Shown here: positions 7,063 through 13,158 of the stretch, one piece after another
Layout of the letters: every line of letters starts with the position of its first letter
How positions within the stretch are numbered: the stretch's first letter is position 1
Assembly (NCBI GenBank): GCA_023441255.1
Contig: JAEZPW010000215.1
Span: 1-13,158 of the forward strand
Length of the DNA: 13,158 nt
From: Acidobacteriota bacterium
GTDB lineage: Bacteria > Acidobacteriota > Terriglobia > Terriglobales > Acidobacteriaceae
Reading direction: 5' to 3'
Translations under genes and position numbers: made by a program
The notes under the pieces: generated by a model
Told to the model about the DNA's origin: nothing
Databases searched by the model: none
Seen by the model: the letters and a program-made list of their open reading frames with translations, nothing else

Positions 7063-7422
7063 ATGAAGCCAAGGACCGTTATCATTCTCGCTGCGCTGCT
7101 TGCGATCGCGCTCTGGGCGAACGCTCTGAACCAGGCCTCCACCCCTGCCCCAAACACTGACAAGGCTGCGGCCTGCGCATGTTGCAACAAGACGGACGCT
7201 GCCAAGCCCTGCTGCAAGGATGGCAAGTGCGACGGACAGAGCTGCTGCAAGGATGCTGCCGGGTGCAAGGATTGCTGCGCCAAGATGGCAAAAGACGGTC
7301 AGGGCTGCTGTGCGGGCAAAGACGGTAAGAGCTGCCCCATGATGGCGAAGAAAGGCAAGGGAAAGGGATGCTGCGGTGGTGGCGCCTCGTGCCCCATGCA
7401 TAGTCAAGCGGCAGGTAAGTAA
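7063..7422 (+). CDS. Membrane-anchored or secreted cysteine-rich protein, metallothionein-like
   Basis: The product is 119 aa. Residues about 5-22 form one hydrophobic segment (VIILAALLAIALWANAL), either a signal peptide or an N-terminal anchor. The rest is low-complexity, rich in Cys, Lys, Gly, Ala and Asp. I count 17 cysteines in the last 82 residues, in clusters CACC, CC, C, CC, C, CC, CC, C, CC, C, plus two CPM motifs (SCPMM, SCPMH). Such density suggests binding of soft metals (Cu, Zn, Cd, Hg) or many disulfides outside the cytoplasm; I do not recognise an established family. The frame is open back to an ATG at 6997, but GAGAGGA at 7048-7054, 8 bases before 7063, and the signal-like N terminus favour 7063. 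A Crp-like palindrome lies upstream. A perfect 9-bp stem-loop follows, shared with the convergent hydrolase gene. Confidence 0.75.
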   Translation: MKPRTVIILAALLAIALWANALNQASTPAPNTDKAAACACCNKTDAAKPCCKDGKCDGQSCCKDAAGCKDCCAKMAKDGQGCCAGKDGKSCPMMAKKGKGKGCCGGGASCPMHSQAAGK

Positions 7423-7480
7423 GCAGAGCTTGAGTTCCCGCCCTCGGCGAAGTGTGAGTCGAAAACCGCGCGCAGGGAAT

Positions 7481-7511
7481 AGGGAGCCTGAGGCTAATGC
7501 TAAGGCTCCCT
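7481..7511. repeat. Perfect 9-bp stem-loop between convergent genes
   Basis: AGGGAGCCT (7481-7489) and AGGCTCCCT (7503-7511) pair perfectly around a 13-nt loop. It is placed where a shared terminator for the cysteine-rich gene (plus) and the S1/P1-like gene (minus) would be expected. Neither strand has a U-rich run after the stem, so termination would be inefficient or factor-assisted. Confidence 0.5.
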
Positions 7512-7527
7512 CACTTCACAACTGGCG

Positions 7528-8496
7528 CTACTTCGCTGAACTCGCCGGCGTTGCCGTGGGCTTCGGCGCGGCATAGGGATCCACGACGGGCTTCTCGCTC
7601 TCCACCCACGCTGTGTACCAAAGGTCAGCCAGCATCTGGGCGCCGGCGGCGAACCTGGTGTTCAGGAAAGCGACGCCTTCCGCGGTGCCGGCGTTCTGGA
7701 ACGCACCCGCTTTTTCCAGTTGATAAGTCTTCTCGACAAGGGCATTGGAATCCCACAAGTACTTCAAGTAAGCATGGAACGGATCTGAGAACGCCTGCGG
7801 GTCCTTAAGTTGGCTGGCGAAATTTAGGTTCTTCAGGTTCGCCATTACGAAGCTGCTCTCGAAGTTCCAGTGCGTGTCCTTGCTCGTGGTGTAGCCGTTC
7901 GGGTTGGGACCGGTCCAGCCGTTGTAGTTCACTGTCGTATGCATCGGGTTCGCGCCGTCGGCGACATAGTGGCCGAGCCAACCGGCGTAGAAGACGGCGT
8001 TCTGTTCGACTGCTGACGTGTCCTTGCCTTCCGCCTTGAGACGCCGATAATCCCGAAACGCAATCTTCAGCCGGTCATAGATTTCCATCGTGATATAGGG
8101 CTGAAGGCCGGTCTTTTCGGGAAGGAAGTCGTCGGCATGCGGGTCGCCGGCAGCAATGGCGCGGGCCCGCTTCTCATACATCTTCTGAATGAACTGATAA
8201 CGTCCGGCAGGCAGTTCCCCGATTCCTTCGGTGCGTTCGAGGTCGATGAAGTGATCCGGCTCCTGTGAATTCTTTACTGCGAACTCTTCTTTATGGCGCC
8301 AGCGGTCTGGCTCGGGGCCGTTGTAGACGAGGCGCTCGGCGGCGGCGCGGAAGAAGTCAGGCATGGACGTTGGTATGCGCCCGGCGGCGGCGCGGTTGAT
8401 GGCCATGTGGCCTTCATCGCCCCAGCCAAACGCAAGCAGCGAAAAACAGAGCACGAACAGACACACGAAACCGGTACGGCGAATGGTGCTGGACAT
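7528..8496 (-). CDS. Secreted S1/P1 nuclease / zinc phospholipase C-fold hydrolase
   Basis: The product is 322 aa from the ATG at 8496 (MSSTIRRTGF...). Residues 1-24 are a signal peptide ending LLAFG, so the mature protein would start with Trp25. That matters because this superfamily uses the free amino group and carbonyl of an N-terminal Trp as a zinc ligand. The other ligands can be read in order: H30 (WGDEGH), D64 (PDRWR), H82 (DHFID), H176 and D180 (LGHYVAD), H186 (NPMH), H209 and E213 (HWNFE). This is a complete tri-zinc set, so the enzyme should be active on phosphodiesters (single-stranded nucleic acid or phospholipid) in the periplasm or outside. The C terminus is a Pro/Ala-rich tail. 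The frame stays open upstream to 9066, but that part overlaps the ABC-F gene and is not real. No clear Shine-Dalgarno sequence is visible. It is divergent from the ABC-F gene (136 bp apart) and convergent with the cysteine-rich gene. Confidence 0.88.
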   Translation of the reverse strand: MSSTIRRTGFVCLFVLCFSLLAFGWGDEGHMAINRAAAGRIPTSMPDFFRAAAERLVYNGPEPDRWRHKEEFAVKNSQEPDHFIDLERTEGIGELPAGRYQFIQKMYEKRARAIAAGDPHADDFLPEKTGLQPYITMEIYDRLKIAFRDYRRLKAEGKDTSAVEQNAVFYAGWLGHYVADGANPMHTTVNYNGWTGPNPNGYTTSKDTHWNFESSFVMANLKNLNFASQLKDPQAFSDPFHAYLKYLWDSNALVEKTYQLEKAGAFQNAGTAEGVAFLNTRFAAGAQMLADLWYTAWVESEKPVVDPYAAPKPTATPASSAK

Positions 8497-8600
8497 GCAC
8501 TCAGTTTCGCGTTTGAGGCCGCGAGTTTCAAGAAAAAAGCTTGCAGAGGACTGACGCGGTGGCACTTGCGCCAGTTGACGCTCCGCGGTGTTGCGATGGC

Positions 8601-8609
8601 TGATATTCT
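8601..8609 (+). promoter_or_regulatory. Candidate extended -10 promoter element for the ABC-F gene
   Basis: TGATATTCT matches the extended -10 form TG-N-TATxxT. It would start transcription near 8616, just upstream of the GAGGGG ribosome site. A TTGACG (8575-8580) lies 23 bp upstream of the hexamer, too far for a normal -35, so the extended TG would have to carry recognition. Confidence 0.3.
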
Positions 8610-8632
8610 CGTCGTGAGGGGTACGAGTCCAC

Positions 8633-10444
8633 TTGGCGCTTATTCTCAATGCACGCGGGCTGGCCAAGAGCTTCGGTTCCGCGCCGTTGTTCCGTGAAGT
8701 TGCGTTCACGATATCGGACGGTGATCGCATCGGCCTGATCGGACCGAATGGCTCGGGTAAGTCGACGCTTCTGCGCATTATGGCCGGCGAGGTTGCTCCC
8801 GACACAGGCGAACTGGCGCTGCGCAAATACGCGAAACTAAGCTTTGTGGCACAGGAGTCCGATTTCTCGCCGGATGAAACCGTGCGAGGTGTCGCCATGC
8901 AGGCGCTGGTTGCGGCGGGCGTTTCGGAGTCTGAACGCGAGTCGCGCCTCGCTGAAACGCTGGGGCGAGCTGGATTCACGGATTTCGAGGCCAACGCTGG
9001 AGCACTTTCCGGCGGATGGAAGAAGAGGCTTGCCATCGCGTCGGCACTGGTCGAGCAACCCGACATTCTGCTGCTGGACGAGCCGACGAACCACCTGGAC
9101 TTGGCGGGAATCGAGTGGCTGGAAGGACTGCTGGAGAGTGGAGCGTTTGCGTGCGTCGTCGTGAGCCACGACCGCTACTTCCTCGAGAACGTAGCGAACG
9201 ACATGGCCGAGTTGAACCGTGCGTATCCGGAAGGCATGCTGCGCGTTCGGGGCAACTACAGTGCGTTCCTGGAAAAGAAAGAAGAGTTCCTGAAGGCCCA
9301 GGCGAAGCGCCAGGAGTCGCTCGAGAATCGCGTCCGCATTGAGATTGAGTGGCTAAGACGCGGACCTAAGGCGCGAGGCACTAAGGCCAAGGCACGTATC
9401 AACAAGGCACAACAGATGATCGGCGAGCTGGCCGACCTGAATGCACGCGCACGCACCGTGACCGCCGACATTGAGTTTTCCGCGACTGACCGCAAAACGA
9501 AGCGGCTGGTGGAACTTGAAAACCTGGCCTTCGAGATCGGCGGGCGAACTTTATTTAAGAATTTCGATTTCGTGCTTACGGCCGGCATGCGTGTCGGACT
9601 TGTCGGTCCGAACGGCAGCGGCAAAACGACGCTGCTCCGGCTGCTGAACCGAGAACTAACCCCTAGTTCCGGAACCGTAAGGCATGCTGCATCGCTGCGC
9701 GTGGTCTATTTCGATCAGACGCGCGAACTCGACCCGGACGTGAGCCTGCGCCGCACACTTGCGCCCGACAGCGACTCCGTCATTTACGACGATCGGGTCA
9801 TCCACGTGGCTTCATGGGCCGCGCGTTTCCTGTTCACCGGCGAACAACTCAACCAGCCTGTGGGCCGGCTCTCGGGAGGAGAACGCGCGCGCGTGCTCAT
9901 CGCGAAGACGATGCTTCAGCCCGCCGATCTTCTGCTGCTCGACGAACCGACGAACGACCTCGACATCCCGACCCTTGAAGTGCTGGAGGAGAGCCTGCTG
10001 GAGTTCCGTGGCGCAATGGTGCTGGTCACGCACGACCGGTATATGCTCGACCGCATCTCAAATACCGTCGTCGGCCTGGACGGGCGCGGCGAGGCTGGCA
10101 CCTTCGCTGACTACTCGCAGTGGGAAGAATGGCAGCAGCAGAGTGACCGGCAATCGAAGGTGCAGGCGGAGCCACGAGAACGGGCAGCCACACCTCGCGA
10201 CGGCTCCGGCACGCCTACTCGCAAGAAGCTTTCCTATTTGGAAGCCCGGGAGTACGAGACCATCGAACAGCGAATCGCCGAGGCGGAAGAGACCCTGCGC
10301 CAAAAGCGCGCCGCCCATGAAGACCCGGCGATCGCAAGCGACGCGGCACGGTTGGTCGCGACCGAGACAGAGATGCACGAAGCACAGCGCGTCGTAGACC
10401 AGCTGTATGCCCGCTGGTCTGAACTCGAAGAGAAGCAGTCCTAG
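8633..10444 (+). CDS. uup: ABC-F family ATPase, Uup type
   Basis: The product is 603 aa with two ATP-binding cassettes in one chain and no membrane segments, as in ABC-F proteins that work on the ribosome. Cassette 1 has Walker A GPNGSGKST (37-45), signature LSGGW (125-129) and Walker B LLLDEPTNHLDL (about 146-157). A charged inter-domain linker follows, with RRGPKARGTKAKARINKAQQ. Cassette 2 has GPNGSGKTT (325-333), LSGGERAR (413-420) and LLLLDEPTNDLD (433-444). A basic, Pro/Thr-rich spacer leads to a C-terminal coiled coil (about 531-603, EYETIEQRIAEAEETLRQKR...ELEEK). That extra coiled coil, the linker and the length point to Uup over EttA or antibiotic-resistance ABC-F types. Uup is linked to ribosome function and to genome stability. 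The start is TTG at 8633, forced by an in-frame stop at 8615-8617; GAGGGG at 8616-8621 lies 11 bases upstream. Confidence 0.9.
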   Translation: MALILNARGLAKSFGSAPLFREVAFTISDGDRIGLIGPNGSGKSTLLRIMAGEVAPDTGELALRKYAKLSFVAQESDFSPDETVRGVAMQALVAAGVSESERESRLAETLGRAGFTDFEANAGALSGGWKKRLAIASALVEQPDILLLDEPTNHLDLAGIEWLEGLLESGAFACVVVSHDRYFLENVANDMAELNRAYPEGMLRVRGNYSAFLEKKEEFLKAQAKRQESLENRVRIEIEWLRRGPKARGTKAKARINKAQQMIGELADLNARARTVTADIEFSATDRKTKRLVELENLAFEIGGRTLFKNFDFVLTAGMRVGLVGPNGSGKTTLLRLLNRELTPSSGTVRHAASLRVVYFDQTRELDPDVSLRRTLAPDSDSVIYDDRVIHVASWAARFLFTGEQLNQPVGRLSGGERARVLIAKTMLQPADLLLLDEPTNDLDIPTLEVLEESLLEFRGAMVLVTHDRYMLDRISNTVVGLDGRGEAGTFADYSQWEEWQQQSDRQSKVQAEPRERAATPRDGSGTPTRKKLSYLEAREYETIEQRIAEAEETLRQKRAAHEDPAIASDAARLVATETEMHEAQRVVDQLYARWSELEEKQS

Positions 10445-10454
10445 CTCAATTGGT

Positions 10455-10484
10455 TTCGGATATGACGGACAGCAGTCATCCGAA
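10455..10484 (+). repeat. Intergenic stem-loop between the ABC-F and methyltransferase genes
   Basis: TTCGGAT (10455-10461) pairs with ATCCGAA (10478-10484). Inside, GAC pairs with GTC after a two-base bulge, leaving an 8-nt loop. No T-run follows. The 97-bp gap may still carry read-through from the ABC-F gene, so this structure is noted without a firm role. Confidence 0.3.
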
Positions 10485-10541
10485 GATCAGGGCAGCGCAT
10501 CCAAGCTCCTGTTTCAAAGCACACCCTCGCAGGAGCGTTCA

Positions 10542-11597
10542 ATGGACAATCGCACTACGCGCATGGTGGAACCGCAGCAGAGACCTGACCCGGCCGTGCT
10601 CATGTCGCTGTCGTTTTCGTTCGCAAACCAGCAGATACTCCGGACGGCGGTAGAACTGGACCTGTTTACACATATCGAAAACGGAGCGCACACCGCAGCC
10701 GATTTGGCCAAGGCGTCAGGAGCGACCGAACGAGGAGTTCGCATGCTGGCGGACGCGCTCGTAGGGTTGAAAGTGCTGGAAAAGGCCGGCAACAGATACT
10801 CGTTAACCGACGCCGCACGAACCTTCCTGACCAAAAACAGTCCGGCCTATATGGGAGCCTGGATACTGCACAGCGACCAGATCAAGGAAGCGTGGTCGCA
10901 TCTGACGGAGTCCGTCAGGACCGGTCATCCATGGCGTAAAGTCGAGACCGAAGAAGGCGGCGCGACCTTCTTTGCCCAGTTCGTAGATTCGCTGTTCGTG
11001 ATGAACGTGCCGGGCGCGACTGCTGCGGCCAAACACGTCGTAAACGGCAGGCGCGGACTGAAGGTGCTCGATATCGGAGCAGGTTCGGGCGTATGGAGTC
11101 TCATGGTCGCAAAGGAAGATCCTGACGCACATGTCACCGTGGCCGACTTCCCGCAGGTCATCGAGGTAACGAAACGCTTCGTCGCCAAGCATGGATTCAC
11201 GGACCGTTACGATTACCTGCCCGGCGATTTTCGTCAGTCTGACTTCGGCAGGGACAAATATGACATTGCCACCCTCGGGCACATATGCCACTCCGAAGGG
11301 CCACGACAATCTGAGGAGTTGCTGCGGCGCATCAAGCGCGCGCTGAAACCCGGCGGACAGTTGGTAATCGGCGAGTTTCTTGCAGACGAGGAACGCAAGG
11401 AAAATGCCTTTGCCCTGATGTTTGCCTTGAACATGCTTGTCCACACGGAGGAGGGCGACACGTTCACGCTGACCGAACTGAAAGACATCCTCACCCGGGC
11501 AGGATTTGACGCGGTTGACACCTTGCAGGCGCCGGCGCCTTCACCTCTCATCATTGCAAGGACTGCGGCAGCGAAGGCGGGAGAGAAGGCTGCGTGA
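10542..11597 (+). CDS. SAM-dependent O-methyltransferase-like protein (COMT fold) with N-terminal winged-helix dimerisation domain
   Basis: The product is 351 aa. AGGAGC (10531-10536) lies 5 bases before the ATG, which decides this start over the open frame back to 10407. Residues about 20-98 form the winged-helix-like dimerisation domain of the Methyltransf_2 family, with FANQQILRTAVELDLFTHIE, then TAADLAKASGATERGVRMLADAL and a wing YSLTDAARTFL. The SAM-binding motif I is VLDIGAGSGVWS (175-186), the acidic ribose contact is in TVADFPQVI, and the later GDFR and LKPGGQLVIGEF are motifs of the same fold. The usual catalytic-histidine region (LHDW in plant-type enzymes) reads HICHSEG (247-253) here. 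Relatives methylate small-molecule hydroxyls in pigments, polyketides or quinone-like compounds. No biosynthetic genes sit nearby, so the substrate is unknown. Confidence 0.85.
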   Translation: MDNRTTRMVEPQQRPDPAVLMSLSFSFANQQILRTAVELDLFTHIENGAHTAADLAKASGATERGVRMLADALVGLKVLEKAGNRYSLTDAARTFLTKNSPAYMGAWILHSDQIKEAWSHLTESVRTGHPWRKVETEEGGATFFAQFVDSLFVMNVPGATAAAKHVVNGRRGLKVLDIGAGSGVWSLMVAKEDPDAHVTVADFPQVIEVTKRFVAKHGFTDRYDYLPGDFRQSDFGRDKYDIATLGHICHSEGPRQSEELLRRIKRALKPGGQLVIGEFLADEERKENAFALMFALNMLVHTEEGDTFTLTELKDILTRAGFDAVDTLQAPAPSPLIIARTAAAKAGEKAA

Positions 11598-11614
11598 GCA
11601 TTCCGACCTGCTTC

Positions 11615-11649
11615 AAAAACGAAAAGCCCGCAATGGAGCGGGCTTTTTT
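11615..11649. terminator. Bidirectional rho-independent terminator
   Basis: AAAAGCCCGC (11622-11631) pairs perfectly with GCGGGCTTTT (11638-11647) around a 6-nt loop. On the plus strand it runs into six Ts (11644-11649). On the minus strand the stem is followed by TTTTCGTTTTTG, so it can serve both the methyltransferase and the convergent metallopeptidase-like gene. Confidence 0.92.
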
Positions 11650-11664
11650 ATGTTGCGGTCCGCT

Positions 11665-13017
11665 CTAGGCCTGCTTCGCCTTTCCCTTCAGCACTTCGTC
11701 AACAGTCTTGATATCGACGAGACCGAAGCAGCCGTAAATTGCCGGCAGCACACGCTCGGCCGGGTAGCTTCGACGAAGCTGCGCGACCTTCTCCGTGCCT
11801 GACCGGTACGCCGGCAGGTACATGCGCCCGAGCAGCGGGTGGCGTCCCCATGCTCCGGACAATTTGTCCGCGCGTTCTTCCGTCACGAGAAAATCGCGGC
11901 GAAGGATAGTGGCGACGTCGATCTGGTCCCATCCTTCTCCCCACGTCAGATAGGACGATTGATTCTTCGCATCATCCTGCAGGAGGGCGAGCAGAACGCC
12001 GATCTGCATGTCTTCGTCGGGCAACTGCTCCACTTCCGTGACGCCGTGCGCGATGAGAATGGCGTTGTTTGCAATACCCTCGAAGAGCGCGGCAGCCCGG
12101 GTGTTCATGGTCAGCACCGTCGCCTCGAACCCGGCCAGACCGCGGACGTACAGGTTCTGCATGTAGGCGAATGTCGTCACGTGCCCCGGAACCACCTCAT
12201 GACTGACAAGCTGCTGAAACTCCGGAACGGAGATCTGCAGCGAAGCATTGATCTCGTACGTAGCTTCGTACTGCGGAGACCCATCGTCGTTTCTGGCCCG
12301 GCCCACGTAGTTCATGGATCCGGAGAACCAGGCGTCTTTGATCGGCAAGAAGTCAATATTGGCTCGGGGAACCGAAGCTAGCTCACGCGGCAAATGCGGT
12401 GCGAGATTCCTGTCGCTGAGACGGTCGAAGTAGGCGATCACGGCCGCACTGAGGGCGCGCACAGAAGCCATGGGCGTCACCCGTTCGCGACGCCAGGCAT
12501 CGACGGCACTGAGCAGGCGCCCGTTGGAACTGGGGTATCCAGCACGGCTGAGCAATTCGGCAACGCGCTCGCGCTTCTGCTCCGGGTGCGACGGCTCGGG
12601 CGGATTCCCGGTCGAGGCTTCAACGCAGGCCGCATACGGGACCTGTTTGCCCTTGCCCAACAGTTCCATCGCGAGTTCCCACATCGCCTGCAAGCACAAT
12701 CCCAGCCCCTCGAGGTATTGCCCACGAAGTCCGCCGAGCTTCTTAGCTTCTGAGCGCAGGCCATCGATTGCCGCCGGCAAATCGATCCATCGGAGATACT
12801 CGTCCACTGCTTCCGTATCTATCTTCTTAGCCGACACGCCCCCCGTTTCGCGAACGCGAGCTGCCGTGGGATGTGTGTAAGCAAGCGGGAGCGACTCATC
12901 GGAAAACCACGAATCGGCAATGAAGCGTCCCGTGCCCGAGGGACACATGACATCACCGCCCCAGAGTGTGTCGATACCAAGTACCGCATCTGCTACGTAT
13001 CGTGCTACCGCGTCCAT
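11665..13017 (-). CDS. Putative zinc metallopeptidase-like protein, DUF885-like (HEVVPGH motif)
   Basis: The product is 450 aa from the ATG at 13017, supported by AGGAG 5 bases upstream on the minus strand (AAGGAGA, 13022-13028). The key motif is LVSHEVVPGHV, with H273, E274 and H279. It matches the HExxPGH pattern of the DUF885 family, which is considered metallopeptidase-like. About 40 residues later LFEGIANNAI (E313) sits where that family has its EGW motif, a likely further metal ligand. No signal peptide or membrane helix is visible, so the protein is probably cytoplasmic. At 450 aa it is shorter than the roughly 550-600 residues I recall for typical DUF885 members, and its N terminus does not resemble theirs, so the family link is distant. 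The gene shares a bidirectional terminator with the methyltransferase and overlaps the upstream gene, suggesting translational coupling. Confidence 0.7.
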   Translation of the reverse strand: MDAVARYVADAVLGIDTLWGGDVMCPSGTGRFIADSWFSDESLPLAYTHPTAARVRETGGVSAKKIDTEAVDEYLRWIDLPAAIDGLRSEAKKLGGLRGQYLEGLGLCLQAMWELAMELLGKGKQVPYAACVEASTGNPPEPSHPEQKRERVAELLSRAGYPSSNGRLLSAVDAWRRERVTPMASVRALSAAVIAYFDRLSDRNLAPHLPRELASVPRANIDFLPIKDAWFSGSMNYVGRARNDDGSPQYEATYEINASLQISVPEFQQLVSHEVVPGHVTTFAYMQNLYVRGLAGFEATVLTMNTRAAALFEGIANNAILIAHGVTEVEQLPDEDMQIGVLLALLQDDAKNQSSYLTWGEGWDQIDVATILRRDFLVTEERADKLSGAWGRHPLLGRMYLPAYRSGTEKVAQLRRSYPAERVLPAIYGCFGLVDIKTVDEVLKGKAKQA

Positions 13018-13158
13018 CGAATCTCCTTTTTACGCCTGGTTGAGCCGAACCACACGTACGCGCAGAGCGCTACAAACAGCAGGGCGGAAATACTCTGCGA
13101 AATGGCTTCATTGCCGTAGAAGGGCGCCCTGATCATATCCTCGTGGTACTTGGGGAAC
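13005..13158 (-). CDS. C-terminal part of a membrane protein (enters from right edge)
   Basis: On the minus strand the frame beginning at 13157 stays open for 50 codons and stops with TAG at 13005-13007. It ends with one strong hydrophobic helix (SALLFVALCAYVWFG) followed by a basic tail STRRKKEIRWTR, the usual positive-inside ending of an inner-membrane protein. It overlaps the start of the metallopeptidase-like gene by 13 bp, and that gene's ribosome site lies inside it. A typical operon overlap is therefore likely. A separate small protein starting at the internal ATG (43 aa) is possible, but its ribosome site spacing would be too short. I do not recognise the family. Confidence 0.5.
   Translation of the reverse strand, partial: FPKYHEDMIRAPFYGNEAISQSISALLFVALCAYVWFGSTRRKKEIRWTR

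Noticed and set aside
8575..8609. TTGACG paired with TATTCT as a classical -35/-10 promoter for the ABC-F gene
   Set aside because: The spacer is 23 bp, well beyond the usual 16-18; only the extended -10 is retained, at low confidence.
8497..9066. Open frame on the minus strand that would extend the S1/P1-like protein by 190 residues
   Set aside because: It runs opposite the N-terminal half of the ABC-F gene, has no domain character, and the signal peptide begins at 8496.
11839..12381. A 180-codon plus-strand frame opposite the metallopeptidase-like gene
   Set aside because: It is an antisense shadow of a GC-rich coding region; the opposite strand carries the HEVVPGH protein with a good ribosome site.

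Overview
The window looks like a chromosomal stretch from a GC-rich (about 60% by eye), Gram-negative soil-type bacterium, most likely an Acidobacteriota (Terriglobia-like) genome. The reasons are a TonB-dependent receptor with an N-terminal carboxypeptidase-regulatory-like domain, a secreted S1/P1-type zinc hydrolase, a BON-domain envelope protein, a Uup-type ABC-F protein and this general gene style. The taxonomic call is an inference from gene content, not a database match. I see no rRNA, tRNA, CRISPR, transposase, integrase or phage gene. This appears to be ordinary chromosomal sequence, not a mobile island.

Layout. Bases 1-239 (minus) hold the start of an ECF-type sigma factor that runs off the left edge. 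It is divergent from a PfkB-family sugar kinase, probably a fructokinase (328-1248, plus), which is followed by a TonB-dependent outer-membrane receptor (1317-3578). Next come a radical SAM enzyme with a small C-terminal cysteine cluster (3734-4735) and a type I signal peptidase (4806-5450). The signal peptidase start region lies inside a long inverted repeat. A two-hairpin intergenic region leads to a double-BON-domain envelope protein (5579-6130), closed by a textbook terminator (6152-6183). Then follow a DedA/VTT-type membrane protein (6253-6906) and a short membrane-anchored protein with 17 cysteines (7063-7422). A perfect TGTGA-N6-TCACA palindrome lies upstream of the cysteine-rich gene. 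A secreted S1/P1-nuclease/phospholipase-C-fold zinc hydrolase (7528-8496, minus) converges on it. That hydrolase gene is divergent from an ABC-F ATPase of the Uup type (8633-10444), which is followed by a COMT-like SAM methyltransferase (10542-11597). A bidirectional terminator (11615-11649) separates the methyltransferase from a convergent HEVVPGH metallopeptidase-like protein (11665-13017, minus). That start overlaps by 13 bp the end of a membrane protein that enters from the right edge.

How the genes fit together. Most are envelope, transport or housekeeping functions with no single shared pathway: nutrient uptake (receptor, sugar kinase), export and envelope upkeep (signal peptidase, BON protein, DedA protein), and extracellular hydrolysis (S1/P1-type enzyme). 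I found no convincing new multi-gene system. The points most worth a second look are the signal-peptidase start hairpin, the Crp-like palindrome in front of the cysteine-rich protein, the radical SAM enzyme of unknown substrate, and the zinc-ligand set of the S1/P1-like hydrolase.
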